Assembly: GCA_046331665.1 (NCBI GenBank)
Contig: JAXLQK010000027.1
Span: 20,734 to 84,733, forward strand
Source: CAWBAT01 sp046331665
GTDB taxonomy: Bacteria > Acidobacteriota > Terriglobia > Versatilivoradales > Versatilivoraceae
Direction of reading: 5' to 3'
DNA: 64,000 nucleotides
In this document: piece after piece, positions 8,888 through 16,893 of the stretch
How the letters are laid out: every line of letters starts with the position of its first letter
Position numbering within the stretch: position 1 is the first letter of the stretch
The notes under the pieces: generated by a model
Told to the model about the DNA's origin: nothing
What the model saw: only the letters and a program-made list of their open reading frames with translations
Database searches by the model: none
Position numbers and translations under genes: made by a program

Positions 8888-9733
8888 ATGAAAATCCCTT
8901 CTCATTCGATAATTATTCCAATACCTCTGGCACTACTGTCTCTCTTTTTGTCAGTAGGCAAAGCTGGAACAATTCAAAAGGATGTGCCAGGGAAGACTCC
9001 GTCTGTCGCATCTTCTGCTTCAGCGATGAGTGTCGACGATTCCCGTTTGCTCGTTAAGGCTATTCCTTCCGTTGATATCCCAAAAACTTTGGCCAGGTGG
9101 AAACTGCAGGAGACCGAGTTGGTCAATTTACGACAGTGGTCTCAAATGTTGGTGGAAAACTCCGCCAGGAATGATTTGACGCAGAAGTGGGTCGTCTTCA
9201 TCCAGCAGGTGGGCGCCAGGAACAAGGAAACAAAGGTGGCCGATCTCTCTCCACTGATCCAAATGCTCATGCTGGCGGCTTATGACCAAGCCCAAAAGGA
9301 GATTGCGAGCGGCGTTTCCGAGGGTGGAGGCAAGACAAAATTGCGCAAGCAATTTGCCAGCACTTTGCAGGAGAATCTAACCCGGGCCAACGAAATCGAA
9401 AGCTTGTCACGCTTTTCCCGCAGGGAGATGACCGATCCGGTGGCTGGTTCAGGCCTTGGTCTGCCCACGGTCCAGCGCATGTTGCGCCAATGCCAGCTTG
9501 TTGAAAAAGGTGAAGGGAAAGTGGAGTGCAAGGATATCCTGGTTTCGACCGATTACGAACTAAAAAACTATATTACTTCAACGGCCAATCAATTAAAGCA
9601 AGTTCAAGAAACGCTCCGTCACACTCCTGAAGGCGGAGACGCTTCTGAGGGATTGGGGAAGGCGAGACTCTACGCCCTTTCCGAAACCGCCCGGCAGATG
9701 CATGATGCGGCCTTGCCCTATCTCAAGAAATAA
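8888..9733 (+). CDS. Hypothetical secreted protein
   Basis: 281 residues from ATG 8888. That ATG is preceded by an AGGGGG ribosome-binding site and starts a clear signal peptide (MKIPSHSIIIPIPLALLSLFLSV, then GKAGT). The mature part is largely alpha-helical, with charged Gln/Lys/Glu-rich stretches and no Cys-rich or catalytic signature that I recognise. An upstream in-frame ATG at 8798 would bury the signal peptide and is rejected. The gene stands alone, 157 bp before the FmdB-type gene. Function unknown. Confidence 0.7.
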   Translation: MKIPSHSIIIPIPLALLSLFLSVGKAGTIQKDVPGKTPSVASSASAMSVDDSRLLVKAIPSVDIPKTLARWKLQETELVNLRQWSQMLVENSARNDLTQKWVVFIQQVGARNKETKVADLSPLIQMLMLAAYDQAQKEIASGVSEGGGKTKLRKQFASTLQENLTRANEIESLSRFSRREMTDPVAGSGLGLPTVQRMLRQCQLVEKGEGKVECKDILVSTDYELKNYITSTANQLKQVQETLRHTPEGGDASEGLGKARLYALSETARQMHDAALPYLKK

Positions 9734-9890
9734 AGACCTGCTTTGACAGAGTCCGGAGAGTCGACTATATTGATTGAGGTCGAATTCCAAATTCAATTTT
9801 GGGAGAGACGTCGAGGCGAGCGACCCATTCCCGAAACTGGTTCGACACTTCAATACCGACCGAGCTTGGGTCAAACTGTGGAGAAAGATC

Positions 9891-10121
9891 ATGCCAATTT
9901 ATGAGTATCGATGTTTAGAGTGCGGCCTGGCGTTCGAAAAAATTGTATCGTTGCATACCGAGTCGATGACCTGCGAGCGCTGTGAAAGTCAGAATGTGGA
10001 AAAACAATTTTCTGCCTTTGCCGTACAGAATGGCGAGTCGGCTTCTCTGAATACCTCAGGGCCGGGCTGTAACACCTGCGGGGCTCCCAGGCAGGGTATG
10101 TGCCGCGAGATGATGAATTAG
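9891..10121 (+). CDS. FmdB-family zinc ribbon protein
   Basis: 76 residues. It begins MPIYEYRC-LEC and has a second pair CERC (C8, C11, C28, C31), the classic FmdB/CxxC regulatory-protein zinc ribbon. The Cys-rich tail (GCNTCGAPRQGMC) is typical of acidobacterial and deltaproteobacterial versions. The precise function of the family is unknown. The ATG at 9891 has GGAGA upstream and matches the conserved N-terminus; an upstream extension to 9774 is not supported. Confidence 0.88.
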   Translation: MPIYEYRCLECGLAFEKIVSLHTESMTCERCESQNVEKQFSAFAVQNGESASLNTSGPGCNTCGAPRQGMCREMMN

Positions 10122-10214
10122 CTTGTCAATTAAACAAAACCTTCCGCTACTTGTCGCCCTTGCGGGCTAGCGGATCCCGAGAGATTACAGGCCTTTTCCA
10201 TCCTCTCCAACTTC

Positions 10215-11261
10215 TTGTTGCCCCCTTTAGAGATGCTCTTGCCGTCCCGAATACCTGAAGCACAAAATTCCCCAGTTCAGAGCATTAACATTTCTTCACA
10301 GCCTCCGGGCAAAGACCCGGTATGGGATAAGGCCCCCGCGTTGATTCCTTTCCCGTTGTTGAAACGATTTGCCGGGCACAATTTGTGGTTGTCCCTTTGG
10401 CTTGTGAGCGGTGCTTCGTTTCTTCTGCCGCATGGGACTTTTGCCTTACCCCGCCCGGTATGCCGTTTTCAAGTCACAAAACAAAAGATTTACCCTGGAA
10501 GTTTGTTCCTGGTTTCAGCGCATTGTGCTGAACCCGTTTCCAAGGCCACCGCTACCTTTCGCCAGAAACAGTTCATTTTCTTCGCTGGGAAGAATCAAAT
10601 GGTGAGTTACGCGTTTGTGGGGGCCGATTTGGAATCGCGTCCAGGAAGTTACCCGCTTGAAGTTGAGTTGGAGCTGGGGGGCTCTCGAAAACAGGAATGG
10701 AAGGAATCGGTACGGATCTTTCCCAAACAGTTTCCAGTCCAGAAGATCACAGTGGCTGAGAAATATGCCAAGCCTGACCCTGCGGATCAGCAAAGAGCTG
10801 AGGCAGAGGCAAAAAAATTGGAAGCGCTTTGGAAAGTGAATTCGGCCGGGCGTTATTGGGATACTCCCTTTGAGCTCCCCGTCAAGAGTGAGTTAACCAG
10901 CGGATTTGGACGAAGACGTGTCGTTAATGGAGAATCGCGCTCACCCCATTCTGGGGTTGATTTAAAAGCCGACGTGGGAGCCCCGATCCGGGCCACGAAC
11001 AAGGGTAAGGTGGTGGTTGCAGAAGAGATGTTTTTCAGCGGGAATACCATCGTCATCGATCACGGACTCGGCCTTTATACCTTTTACGGCCATTGTTCAA
11101 AAATCCTGGTACGGGTCGAAGAGACGGTGAATTCTGGCCAGGTGATCGGGGAAGTAGGGGCCACAGGGCGGGTCACTGGGCCTCATCTCCATTGGGCTTG
11201 CCGGCTCAACGAGACACGAGTGAACCCGCTAGATTTGCTCTCTTTGGTGATGGCAGACTGA
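10215..11261 (+). CDS. M23 family metallopeptidase (LytM domain)
   Basis: 348 residues. A hydrophobic segment near 55-77 suggests a signal or membrane anchor after a long N-terminus; the true start may lie further in. A beta-rich middle domain (about 80-175) is followed by a linker. The C-terminal LytM domain has the zinc ligands H245-SGVD249 and H326 in HLH, with H293 in YGH as the other active-site His. Such enzymes cut peptidoglycan cross-links or, when degenerate, activate amidases. Here all catalytic residues are present, so active endopeptidase function is likely. It would act in the periplasm. Confidence 0.88.
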   Translation: MLPPLEMLLPSRIPEAQNSPVQSINISSQPPGKDPVWDKAPALIPFPLLKRFAGHNLWLSLWLVSGASFLLPHGTFALPRPVCRFQVTKQKIYPGSLFLVSAHCAEPVSKATATFRQKQFIFFAGKNQMVSYAFVGADLESRPGSYPLEVELELGGSRKQEWKESVRIFPKQFPVQKITVAEKYAKPDPADQQRAEAEAKKLEALWKVNSAGRYWDTPFELPVKSELTSGFGRRRVVNGESRSPHSGVDLKADVGAPIRATNKGKVVVAEEMFFSGNTIVIDHGLGLYTFYGHCSKILVRVEETVNSGQVIGEVGATGRVTGPHLHWACRLNETRVNPLDLLSLVMAD

Positions 11262-11284
11262 ATGCAGATGGATAACTCGTCTTT

Positions 11285-12097
11285 CTAGAGAAACCGTAGT
11301 CTCGGATTGAGTAATTCACGCAACCCATCCCCCAACAAATTAAAAGCCAGCACGGCAGAAATTGTCGACAAGGCTGGAAACAGGACGAGGTGTGGGGCAT
11401 CGAAGAGATGGCTTCGTGCGTCGTTCAACATCGCGCCCCAGCTCGGTAGCGGTGGAGGCACGCCGAGCCCCAGAAAACTCAAGGAGGCTTCGGCTAGAAT
11501 GGCCCCGGCGATCCCGATACTCGCCTGGATGAGTACGGGCTGAATGATATTGGGGATCAAATGTCGAGTGATGATATGCAGGTCGGTTCCGCCAAGGGAG
11601 CGGGCGGCTTTTACAAAATCAAGTTCCTTCACTTTCAGAATTTGCGCCCGCACCAGACGCGCGTACCCGACCCAGCCAACTGCGACCAAGGCAAGAATGA
11701 GTTTATCAAGGCCGGGGCCCCAGAAGGCAACGAGGGCGATGGCGAGAAGAATTCCTGGAAATGCCAGTAAAACGTCGGCCACCCGCATCAATATCTCATC
11801 AATCCACCCGCCATAAAAGCCAGCCAGGGTGCCGATGAAAAGTCCGATTCCGCTGGCTAATCCAACCACCGATACCCCCACCAGCATGGATATCCGACTG
11901 CCATAGAGGACCCGTGAGAAGATGTCGCGCCCTAATTCATCCGTGCCGAACCAGTGATTTCGATCGGGGGGCATGAGTCTCTGCGGCAAATTCTGGGTGT
12001 CGTAATCGAAAGGGGCAAGCAGGGGAGCAAAGAGAGCCAGCAATAAAAGCGAAGCTACGATGGAGCCGCCAAACATGACCAGGGTACGGGATTTCAT
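11285..12097 (-). CDS. ABC transporter permease, DppC/OppC type
   Basis: 270 residues from ATG 12097, which has AGG upstream; an extension to 12163 would overlap the previous gene. It has an N-terminal membrane segment, the periplasmic NHWFGTDELGRDIFSRVLYGSR signature of DppC-type permeases, and an EAA-like loop (AARSLGGTDLHIITRHLIPN). It is the second permease of a dipeptide/oligopeptide/nickel-type importer and starts 25 bp after the dppB-like gene. Neither an ATPase nor a binding protein is adjacent, so the substrate is unknown. Confidence 0.9.
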   Translation of the reverse strand: MKSRTLVMFGGSIVASLLLLALFAPLLAPFDYDTQNLPQRLMPPDRNHWFGTDELGRDIFSRVLYGSRISMLVGVSVVGLASGIGLFIGTLAGFYGGWIDEILMRVADVLLAFPGILLAIALVAFWGPGLDKLILALVAVGWVGYARLVRAQILKVKELDFVKAARSLGGTDLHIITRHLIPNIIQPVLIQASIGIAGAILAEASLSFLGLGVPPPLPSWGAMLNDARSHLFDAPHLVLFPALSTISAVLAFNLLGDGLRELLNPRLRFL

Positions 12098-12122
12098 CAG
12101 GATAACCTGCCCTGCAAAATTT

Positions 12123-13052
12123 CTACCGATATTTGACTCGGGGATCCAGCAGGCTGTAGACAAGGTCCGTCAACAAATTTGCCCCGACATAAGTCACCGC
12201 GATGACCAGGATGCACCCTTGGACCAAAGGGTAGTCCCGGGAGTTGATGGCTTGCACGGTGAGCCGTCCGATGCCCGGCCAGGAAAAAATCGTTTCTGTG
12301 ATGATCGCGCCCGCCAACAAGGTTCCAAATTGCAGGCCCAACACGGTAATGACTGGAATCAGACAATTCTTAAGAGCATGTTTCAAGAAGACTCGACTCT
12401 CGCTCAATCCCTTGGCGCGGGCGGTCTTGATATAGTCCTCCTGGAGTTCCTCGATCATCCCGGCTCTGATCATGCGTGTCAGTATGGCTGAAAACGCCAA
12501 CCCCAGCGTGAAGGCAGGCAAGATGCAGTAGGAAGGGCCTTCACGTCCCGAGACAGGGAGCCAGCCCAGCCAGATCGAAAAGAGAACGATGGCCAGGGGG
12601 CCCGAAACGAAGTTGGGAAGCGAAATCCCCAGCAGGCTTGCAGAGGTAATGGCCCGATCCACCCACTTCCCGGCGCGAGAGGCCGATAGGACGCCGGCAG
12701 GGAGTGCCAACAACAGTCCAATTGTCAGGCTTAGGAAGGCCAGCAGGAGGGTGGCAGGGTAGCGCTCTGCAATGATTCGCGCCACTGGCTCGCCAAAGCG
12801 AAAAGAGGTTCCTAGATTGCCTCTCGACAATTCAAAAAAATACCGCCATCCCTGTTCCCATATAGGACGGTCCAAACCCAGTTGACTGCGCAGTTGTCGT
12901 ACGTCGGCGGCTGGTGCACTGTCGCCCAGCATCATTTGAACGGGATCCCCCGGAACTAGATGAACGAGGGAAAAAACCAAAATCACGACTCCCAGGAGGG
13001 CAGGGAGAGTGAGCAGAAGTCTTCTAACGAGGTACGAGCGCATAGGGTCCAT
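12123..13052 (-). CDS. ABC transporter permease, DppB/OppB type
   Basis: About 309 residues. It opens MRSYLVRRLLLTLPALLGVVILVFSLVHLVPGDP-like, the standard DppB N-terminus, and contains the loop TARAKGLSESRVFLKHALKN (EAA motif). It forms a two-gene unit with the dppC-like gene downstream. The start is taken at ATG 13052 (or 13043); the frame continues open to 13178 but without family similarity. No clear ribosome-binding site is visible. Confidence 0.9.
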   Translation of the reverse strand: MDPMRSYLVRRLLLTLPALLGVVILVFSLVHLVPGDPVQMMLGDSAPAADVRQLRSQLGLDRPIWEQGWRYFFELSRGNLGTSFRFGEPVARIIAERYPATLLLAFLSLTIGLLLALPAGVLSASRAGKWVDRAITSASLLGISLPNFVSGPLAIVLFSIWLGWLPVSGREGPSYCILPAFTLGLAFSAILTRMIRAGMIEELQEDYIKTARAKGLSESRVFLKHALKNCLIPVITVLGLQFGTLLAGAIITETIFSWPGIGRLTVQAINSRDYPLVQGCILVIAVTYVGANLLTDLVYSLLDPRVKYR

Positions 13053-13338
13053 CAAAAAATATGGTTTACCGGGGATGAGTGTAACGTTGAATGCCGGGTG
13101 AAGGCAACGCTTTGTGAAGCATGAGGATGTGGACGCGGAGCAGTCTCCGAGGAGGTATCCACTGAAAGGCACGATCAAATGTACTTTGAGGTTGCCGCAA
13201 GTGGAGCTTCACCTCAAGAACCTGTACAATAGGCTGGTAAGAGTTGTGGGAGGTTGGTGAGCCCTTCATCGAAGGTGGGCGCGCGACAGTCACTTTACCG
13301 ATCCACTTCGGGCGCCTCGGAGCCTGGTCATTCTATCT

Positions 13339-14178
13339 ATGTCAAATCTTGCCCTTGAGCTATTCAAGGAAGCCATTGCTCAGCCGGAGGAAACGATGGA
13401 TCTGGCTAAAGCGGCCATGCTCATCGCCTTGGACGAATATCCAGAACTGGATATTCCTGTCTATTTGAAAGGGATCGACGAGCTGGCGTTAAAAATTGCC
13501 GACCATATTCCATTTGCGGATGTTTCCCAACCGTTACGGGTCATTGAAGAGATGAATCGTGTCTTATTTGACATGGAAGGGTTTAATGGAAATTCAGAAA
13601 ATTACTACGACCCCCGCAATAGTTTCCTAAATGAGGTACTGGATCGCCGCACAGGGATCCCCATCAGTCTCTCGGTTCTTTATATGGAAATCGGCCATCG
13701 CCTGGGACTGCGCATCGAGGGAGTGGGGATGCCCGGACATTTCCTTGTCAAGTTGACGGTGACCGGCATGCCGCTATACTTCGATCCCTTTAATCGTGGA
13801 GAACGGCTGAATGAAGACGATTGCCGCCGGAAACTGAAGCTTCTCTATGGCGACGATTTTGTTTTTGAGCCTTCATGTCTCAACCCCGTCACCAAAGCGC
13901 AAATCCTCCTGCGAATGTTGACCAATTTAAAGTCTATTTATTTCGGACGCGAAGATTATCGGAAGGCTCTGCCGGTTTTGGAAAAGATGCTTCTCATCCA
14001 ACCCCATTCGGCGGTCGACATTCGGGATCGCGGCGTCGCCCATTACAAGCTCAACCAGCTCTCACGTGCGATTACGGATTGGTCGCATTATCTGGCCATT
14101 AATCCCACGGCAGAAGATCGTGAAGAGACCCGCAAAAACATCAATCTGCTGGGTCAGATCCTAGCGCTAAGAAATTAG
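13339..14178 (+). CDS. SirB1 family protein with TPR segment
   Basis: 279 residues. The central part (DPRNSFLNEVLDRRTGIPISLSVLYMEIG, then GVGMPGHFLVK and FDPFNRGERL) matches the transglutaminase-like SirB1/YchA family. The C-terminal third contains TPR-like helices (ALPVLEKMLLIQPHSAVDIRDRG). The biochemical role of the family is not established. The gene stands alone and convergent to uxaA. Confidence 0.9.
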   Translation: MSNLALELFKEAIAQPEETMDLAKAAMLIALDEYPELDIPVYLKGIDELALKIADHIPFADVSQPLRVIEEMNRVLFDMEGFNGNSENYYDPRNSFLNEVLDRRTGIPISLSVLYMEIGHRLGLRIEGVGMPGHFLVKLTVTGMPLYFDPFNRGERLNEDDCRRKLKLLYGDDFVFEPSCLNPVTKAQILLRMLTNLKSIYFGREDYRKALPVLEKMLLIQPHSAVDIRDRGVAHYKLNQLSRAITDWSHYLAINPTAEDREETRKNINLLGQILALRN

Positions 14179-14444
14179 CATTCCTCAGTAAACCAAAGAT
14201 TCTAGAGAGATGGTTTTTCTGGTGGAGAGGGCGCTCCACGCACGCTGAGTAACGGGAATCGCTAGCCTAAGCTGCGGTTTTGTGAGGTTTGGCGGGCGTA
14301 GCTACGGTGAAAGATTGATACGAACTGTCGGTTTTTGCAGGTGGAGCGGGTGCGTAAGACCGCTGTCCTATGCGCCCACCCTGTGAACGCGCGCAGGAAC
14401 TCGCGTTCCACCAACACCGAAAAGATTTTGGAGTAGCCGCAACC

Positions 14445-15995
14445 TTAGAGCATCGGTCCCGTCCGCCAGATGGCAAATTCGCGGTGTCCGGTAATCTCGT
14501 TCTTTGCCTTCTCTCCGGAGGCCACAGCCAGCATTTTCTTGAAAATCTTTTCGCCTACCTGATCGATGGTTTCGACACCGTCAATAATTGTTCCTGCATT
14601 CACATCGAGATTTTCCTGCATGTGTTGATAGAGCCGGGAATTGGATGAGATTTTGATTACCGGAACGATTGGGTTCCCGGTCGGTGTGCCGCGGCCGGTT
14701 GTGAAGCAAACCAAATTACAGCCTCCAGAGACCAGGCCGGAGACCGAGGGAGTGTCATATCCGGGAGAATCCATGATGACAAAACCTCGCGACTTGACTG
14801 GTTCGGCATAATTGACGACAGCATTGAGCGGTGTGGATCCGGCTTTGCGCACCGCACCAAGGGATTTTTCTACAATATTGGTGATGCCGCCGGCTTTATT
14901 GCCTGGAGCCGGATTGTCATCGAGCTTGCCTCCCATGGCGCCCACATAGCGCTTGTAGCGCTCGATGATGTGCAGCAAGTCCGCGGCTGCCTTGGGGCTT
15001 CCGGCTCCGCGCATGATCAGATGTTCGGCGCCGTAGATCTCTGGGGTTTCCGGCAAGACCGTCGTCCCGCCGCATTTCACCAGCAAGTCGCTGGCGTGTC
15101 CCAGTGCCGGATTGGCCGAGATTCCGGAATAGGCGTCGGAGCCACCGCAGTTTAAACCGAGTAATAGCTCAGAGGCGGAGACCTTACTGCGTTGGTGCTG
15201 CCGTGCTTTGGCGGTGAGCTCTTTGACAATCTCGATTCCTTGGGACACCGTCTTGGATGTTCCCCCCGCGCCCTGCACCGTCAAGTAGCGGATTCGATCC
15301 TTCGTGTTGGATTGCAGTTGCAGGGGGAGGCTGGAGGAACAGCCCTGTACGCATTCGATGTTGCTTTCTTCGCAACCCAGGCCCAGGACCAGAATCCCCG
15401 CGACATTCGGATGGTACATGATGCCGTGATAAATGCGCATCAACTGCTCCATGTCTTCGCCTTTTTCCCCGCCGCAGCCTTCCTGATGGGTAATGGAAAT
15501 AACCCCGTCAAAGTTGGGATCGTCTTTAAACTGATTCTCGAAGTGCCGGCCGATGAGGTTGGCGGGATGGCTGGAGCAGATCACCGTGGAAAGCACCGCC
15601 ACGTAGTTTCGCGTACCCACGCCGCCCCAGGGGCGAACATAACCTTCGAATTGGGGGACGTTGGCGCTGGCGAAAAACTCGACCGGCAGGGTGGCTACAC
15701 AGCTTTCATACTGCCGCGTCAAATTCTCGATGCTCATGTTGTGCACATGAACGGTTCCGCCTTGCGGAATGTCCTGGGTCGCGGCGCCAATGACCTCTCC
15801 ATAGCGGATGATGGGCTCGCCTTTGGCGATAGGTTTCAGGGCAATCTTATGGCCCGGCGGGACAGTCTGGGCGATTGAGAGTTGGGTCCCATTCATCCGT
15901 AAGACGGTTCCCAGACCGATCGAAACTTTGGCGACGGCAATGTTATCGCGAGGGTCAATAATGATGGCTTTTTCGCTAAGCGGAATGGCGTTCAT
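14445..15995 (-). CDS. uxaA: Altronate/galactarate dehydratase family protein (UxaA)
   Basis: 516 residues with the two-part UxaA layout: an N-terminal SAF domain (about 10-90) and a C-terminal GD_AH catalytic domain. Conserved segments include GYVRPWGGVGTRNY, HQEGCGG, LGLGCEESN, GLNCGGSDAYSG and MDSPGYDTPSVSGLVSGG. The family dehydrates altronate to 2-keto-3-deoxygluconate in galacturonate catabolism, using an Fe centre. No other hexuronate genes are near, so the exact sugar acid is uncertain. An AGGTGGAG ribosome-binding site precedes the ATG. Confidence 0.9.
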   Translation of the reverse strand: MNAIPLSEKAIIIDPRDNIAVAKVSIGLGTVLRMNGTQLSIAQTVPPGHKIALKPIAKGEPIIRYGEVIGAATQDIPQGGTVHVHNMSIENLTRQYESCVATLPVEFFASANVPQFEGYVRPWGGVGTRNYVAVLSTVICSSHPANLIGRHFENQFKDDPNFDGVISITHQEGCGGEKGEDMEQLMRIYHGIMYHPNVAGILVLGLGCEESNIECVQGCSSSLPLQLQSNTKDRIRYLTVQGAGGTSKTVSQGIEIVKELTAKARQHQRSKVSASELLLGLNCGGSDAYSGISANPALGHASDLLVKCGGTTVLPETPEIYGAEHLIMRGAGSPKAAADLLHIIERYKRYVGAMGGKLDDNPAPGNKAGGITNIVEKSLGAVRKAGSTPLNAVVNYAEPVKSRGFVIMDSPGYDTPSVSGLVSGGCNLVCFTTGRGTPTGNPIVPVIKISSNSRLYQHMQENLDVNAGTIIDGVETIDQVGEKIFKKMLAVASGEKAKNEITGHREFAIWRTGPML

Positions 15996-16134
15996 GGTTG
16001 CGGCTCCACCTGTCTTTCCTTAAAGTGCTTTCACTTCATAGTAACAAAAACGTTGGCGGCCCTGCGTAATTAAATTTCATTCAGACATGCGCATGCGTAA
16101 AATTGGGGGGCATCCCAGGAAAGCCATTACAAAC

Positions 16135-16263
16135 CCACGATTGGCGCGGAAAATGCGCCAATCGTGGCTACCACTTCCTCGAAGCCAACCAAGCGTTCTG
16201 GCCAAGCTGTCCCTTTCGGATGCCAGCAAGCTGGCATCCGGGAAAGCGGGAGCAAGCTCCCGC
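16135..16263. repeat. Cluster of three perfect hairpins (REP-like)
   Basis: Within the intergenic stretch 15996-16367 there are three perfect inverted repeats. The first is 13 bp with a 7-nt loop (16135-16147/16155-16167). The second is GGATGCCAG-CAAG-CTGGCATCC (16218-16239). The third is GCGGGAG-CAAG-CTCCCGC (16246-16263). The last two share the tetraloop CAAG and are six bases apart, which looks like a dispersed extragenic palindrome (REP) unit. No T-tracts follow, so they are not ordinary terminators. The rest of this ~370-bp gap holds nothing I can identify. Confidence 0.65.
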
Positions 16264-16367
16264 ACTCCAAAGGGGAGTCATTAAGCTCGCCCCTCGGAGT
16301 GCGGCAATGACAAGGTGCCCATTAATTTGGGAACTGATTTCCGAAAATCAAAGCTTCATACTAACGA

Positions 16368-16802
16368 CTACGGTCCCTTGACAATGATTTTGGGGTCGCT
16401 CGTACCTACGGCATAAGCATTATTTGCTGTGCAATAAACTGAATAAGGTACTGTGACTATAATCCTGCCTGTAGCATCTTTCTTTGAAGCTACTGTGGGA
16501 GAATTATTTATTGCTTCGAAGTCCACGATTACGACTCGCATACTGCCATTGTGGCTGGGTCCAAAACTTATGCTTTCTGGATCCACAATCTTCGCTCCCG
16601 CAATACGAGGGAACGTTATTGTTACCTCTGAATCTGGACAGTTCCAAGTCAGTACATCACCGTTACTTACGTTTTGCGGGGGACCAACCTCAAAAACATT
16701 TTTACTGGAGGAATAGGATATTAAAATAGGGTGTACTGTTGTTGGGGTTGGAAATAGATTTGTTAACGTCCTTGATTTGGGTGTCAATGTTCCCGTTGCC
16801 AT
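16368..16802 (-). CDS. Hypothetical protein
   Basis: 144 residues from ATG 16802, which has AGGAGG eight bases upstream; an extension to 16847 is not needed. No signal peptide or membrane segment is visible. The composition is beta-rich with many Thr, Ser, Val and Ile, and it ends TSDPKIIVKGP, resembling a small beta-sandwich. It follows the kinase gene on the same strand after 91 bp and could be its partner, but this is inference. I do not recognise the family. Confidence 0.65.
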   Translation of the reverse strand: MATGTLTPKSRTLTNLFPTPTTVHPILISYSSSKNVFEVGPPQNVSNGDVLTWNCPDSEVTITFPRIAGAKIVDPESISFGPSHNGSMRVVIVDFEAINNSPTVASKKDATGRIIVTVPYSVYCTANNAYAVGTSDPKIIVKGP

Positions 16803-16893
16803 TTGGTTTTCCTCCTTTCCCGAAATGATTCCTGATCGTTGTTTCACCAGTTTATTGGTAACCCATCTGACGGAAAGACTACCGTGTCTTCCC

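Noticed and set aside
14200..14444. Several short inverted repeats between SirB1 and uxaA genes
   Set aside because: Stems of only 6-7 bp without T-tracts; convergent genes make weak terminator-like structures likely but not provable.
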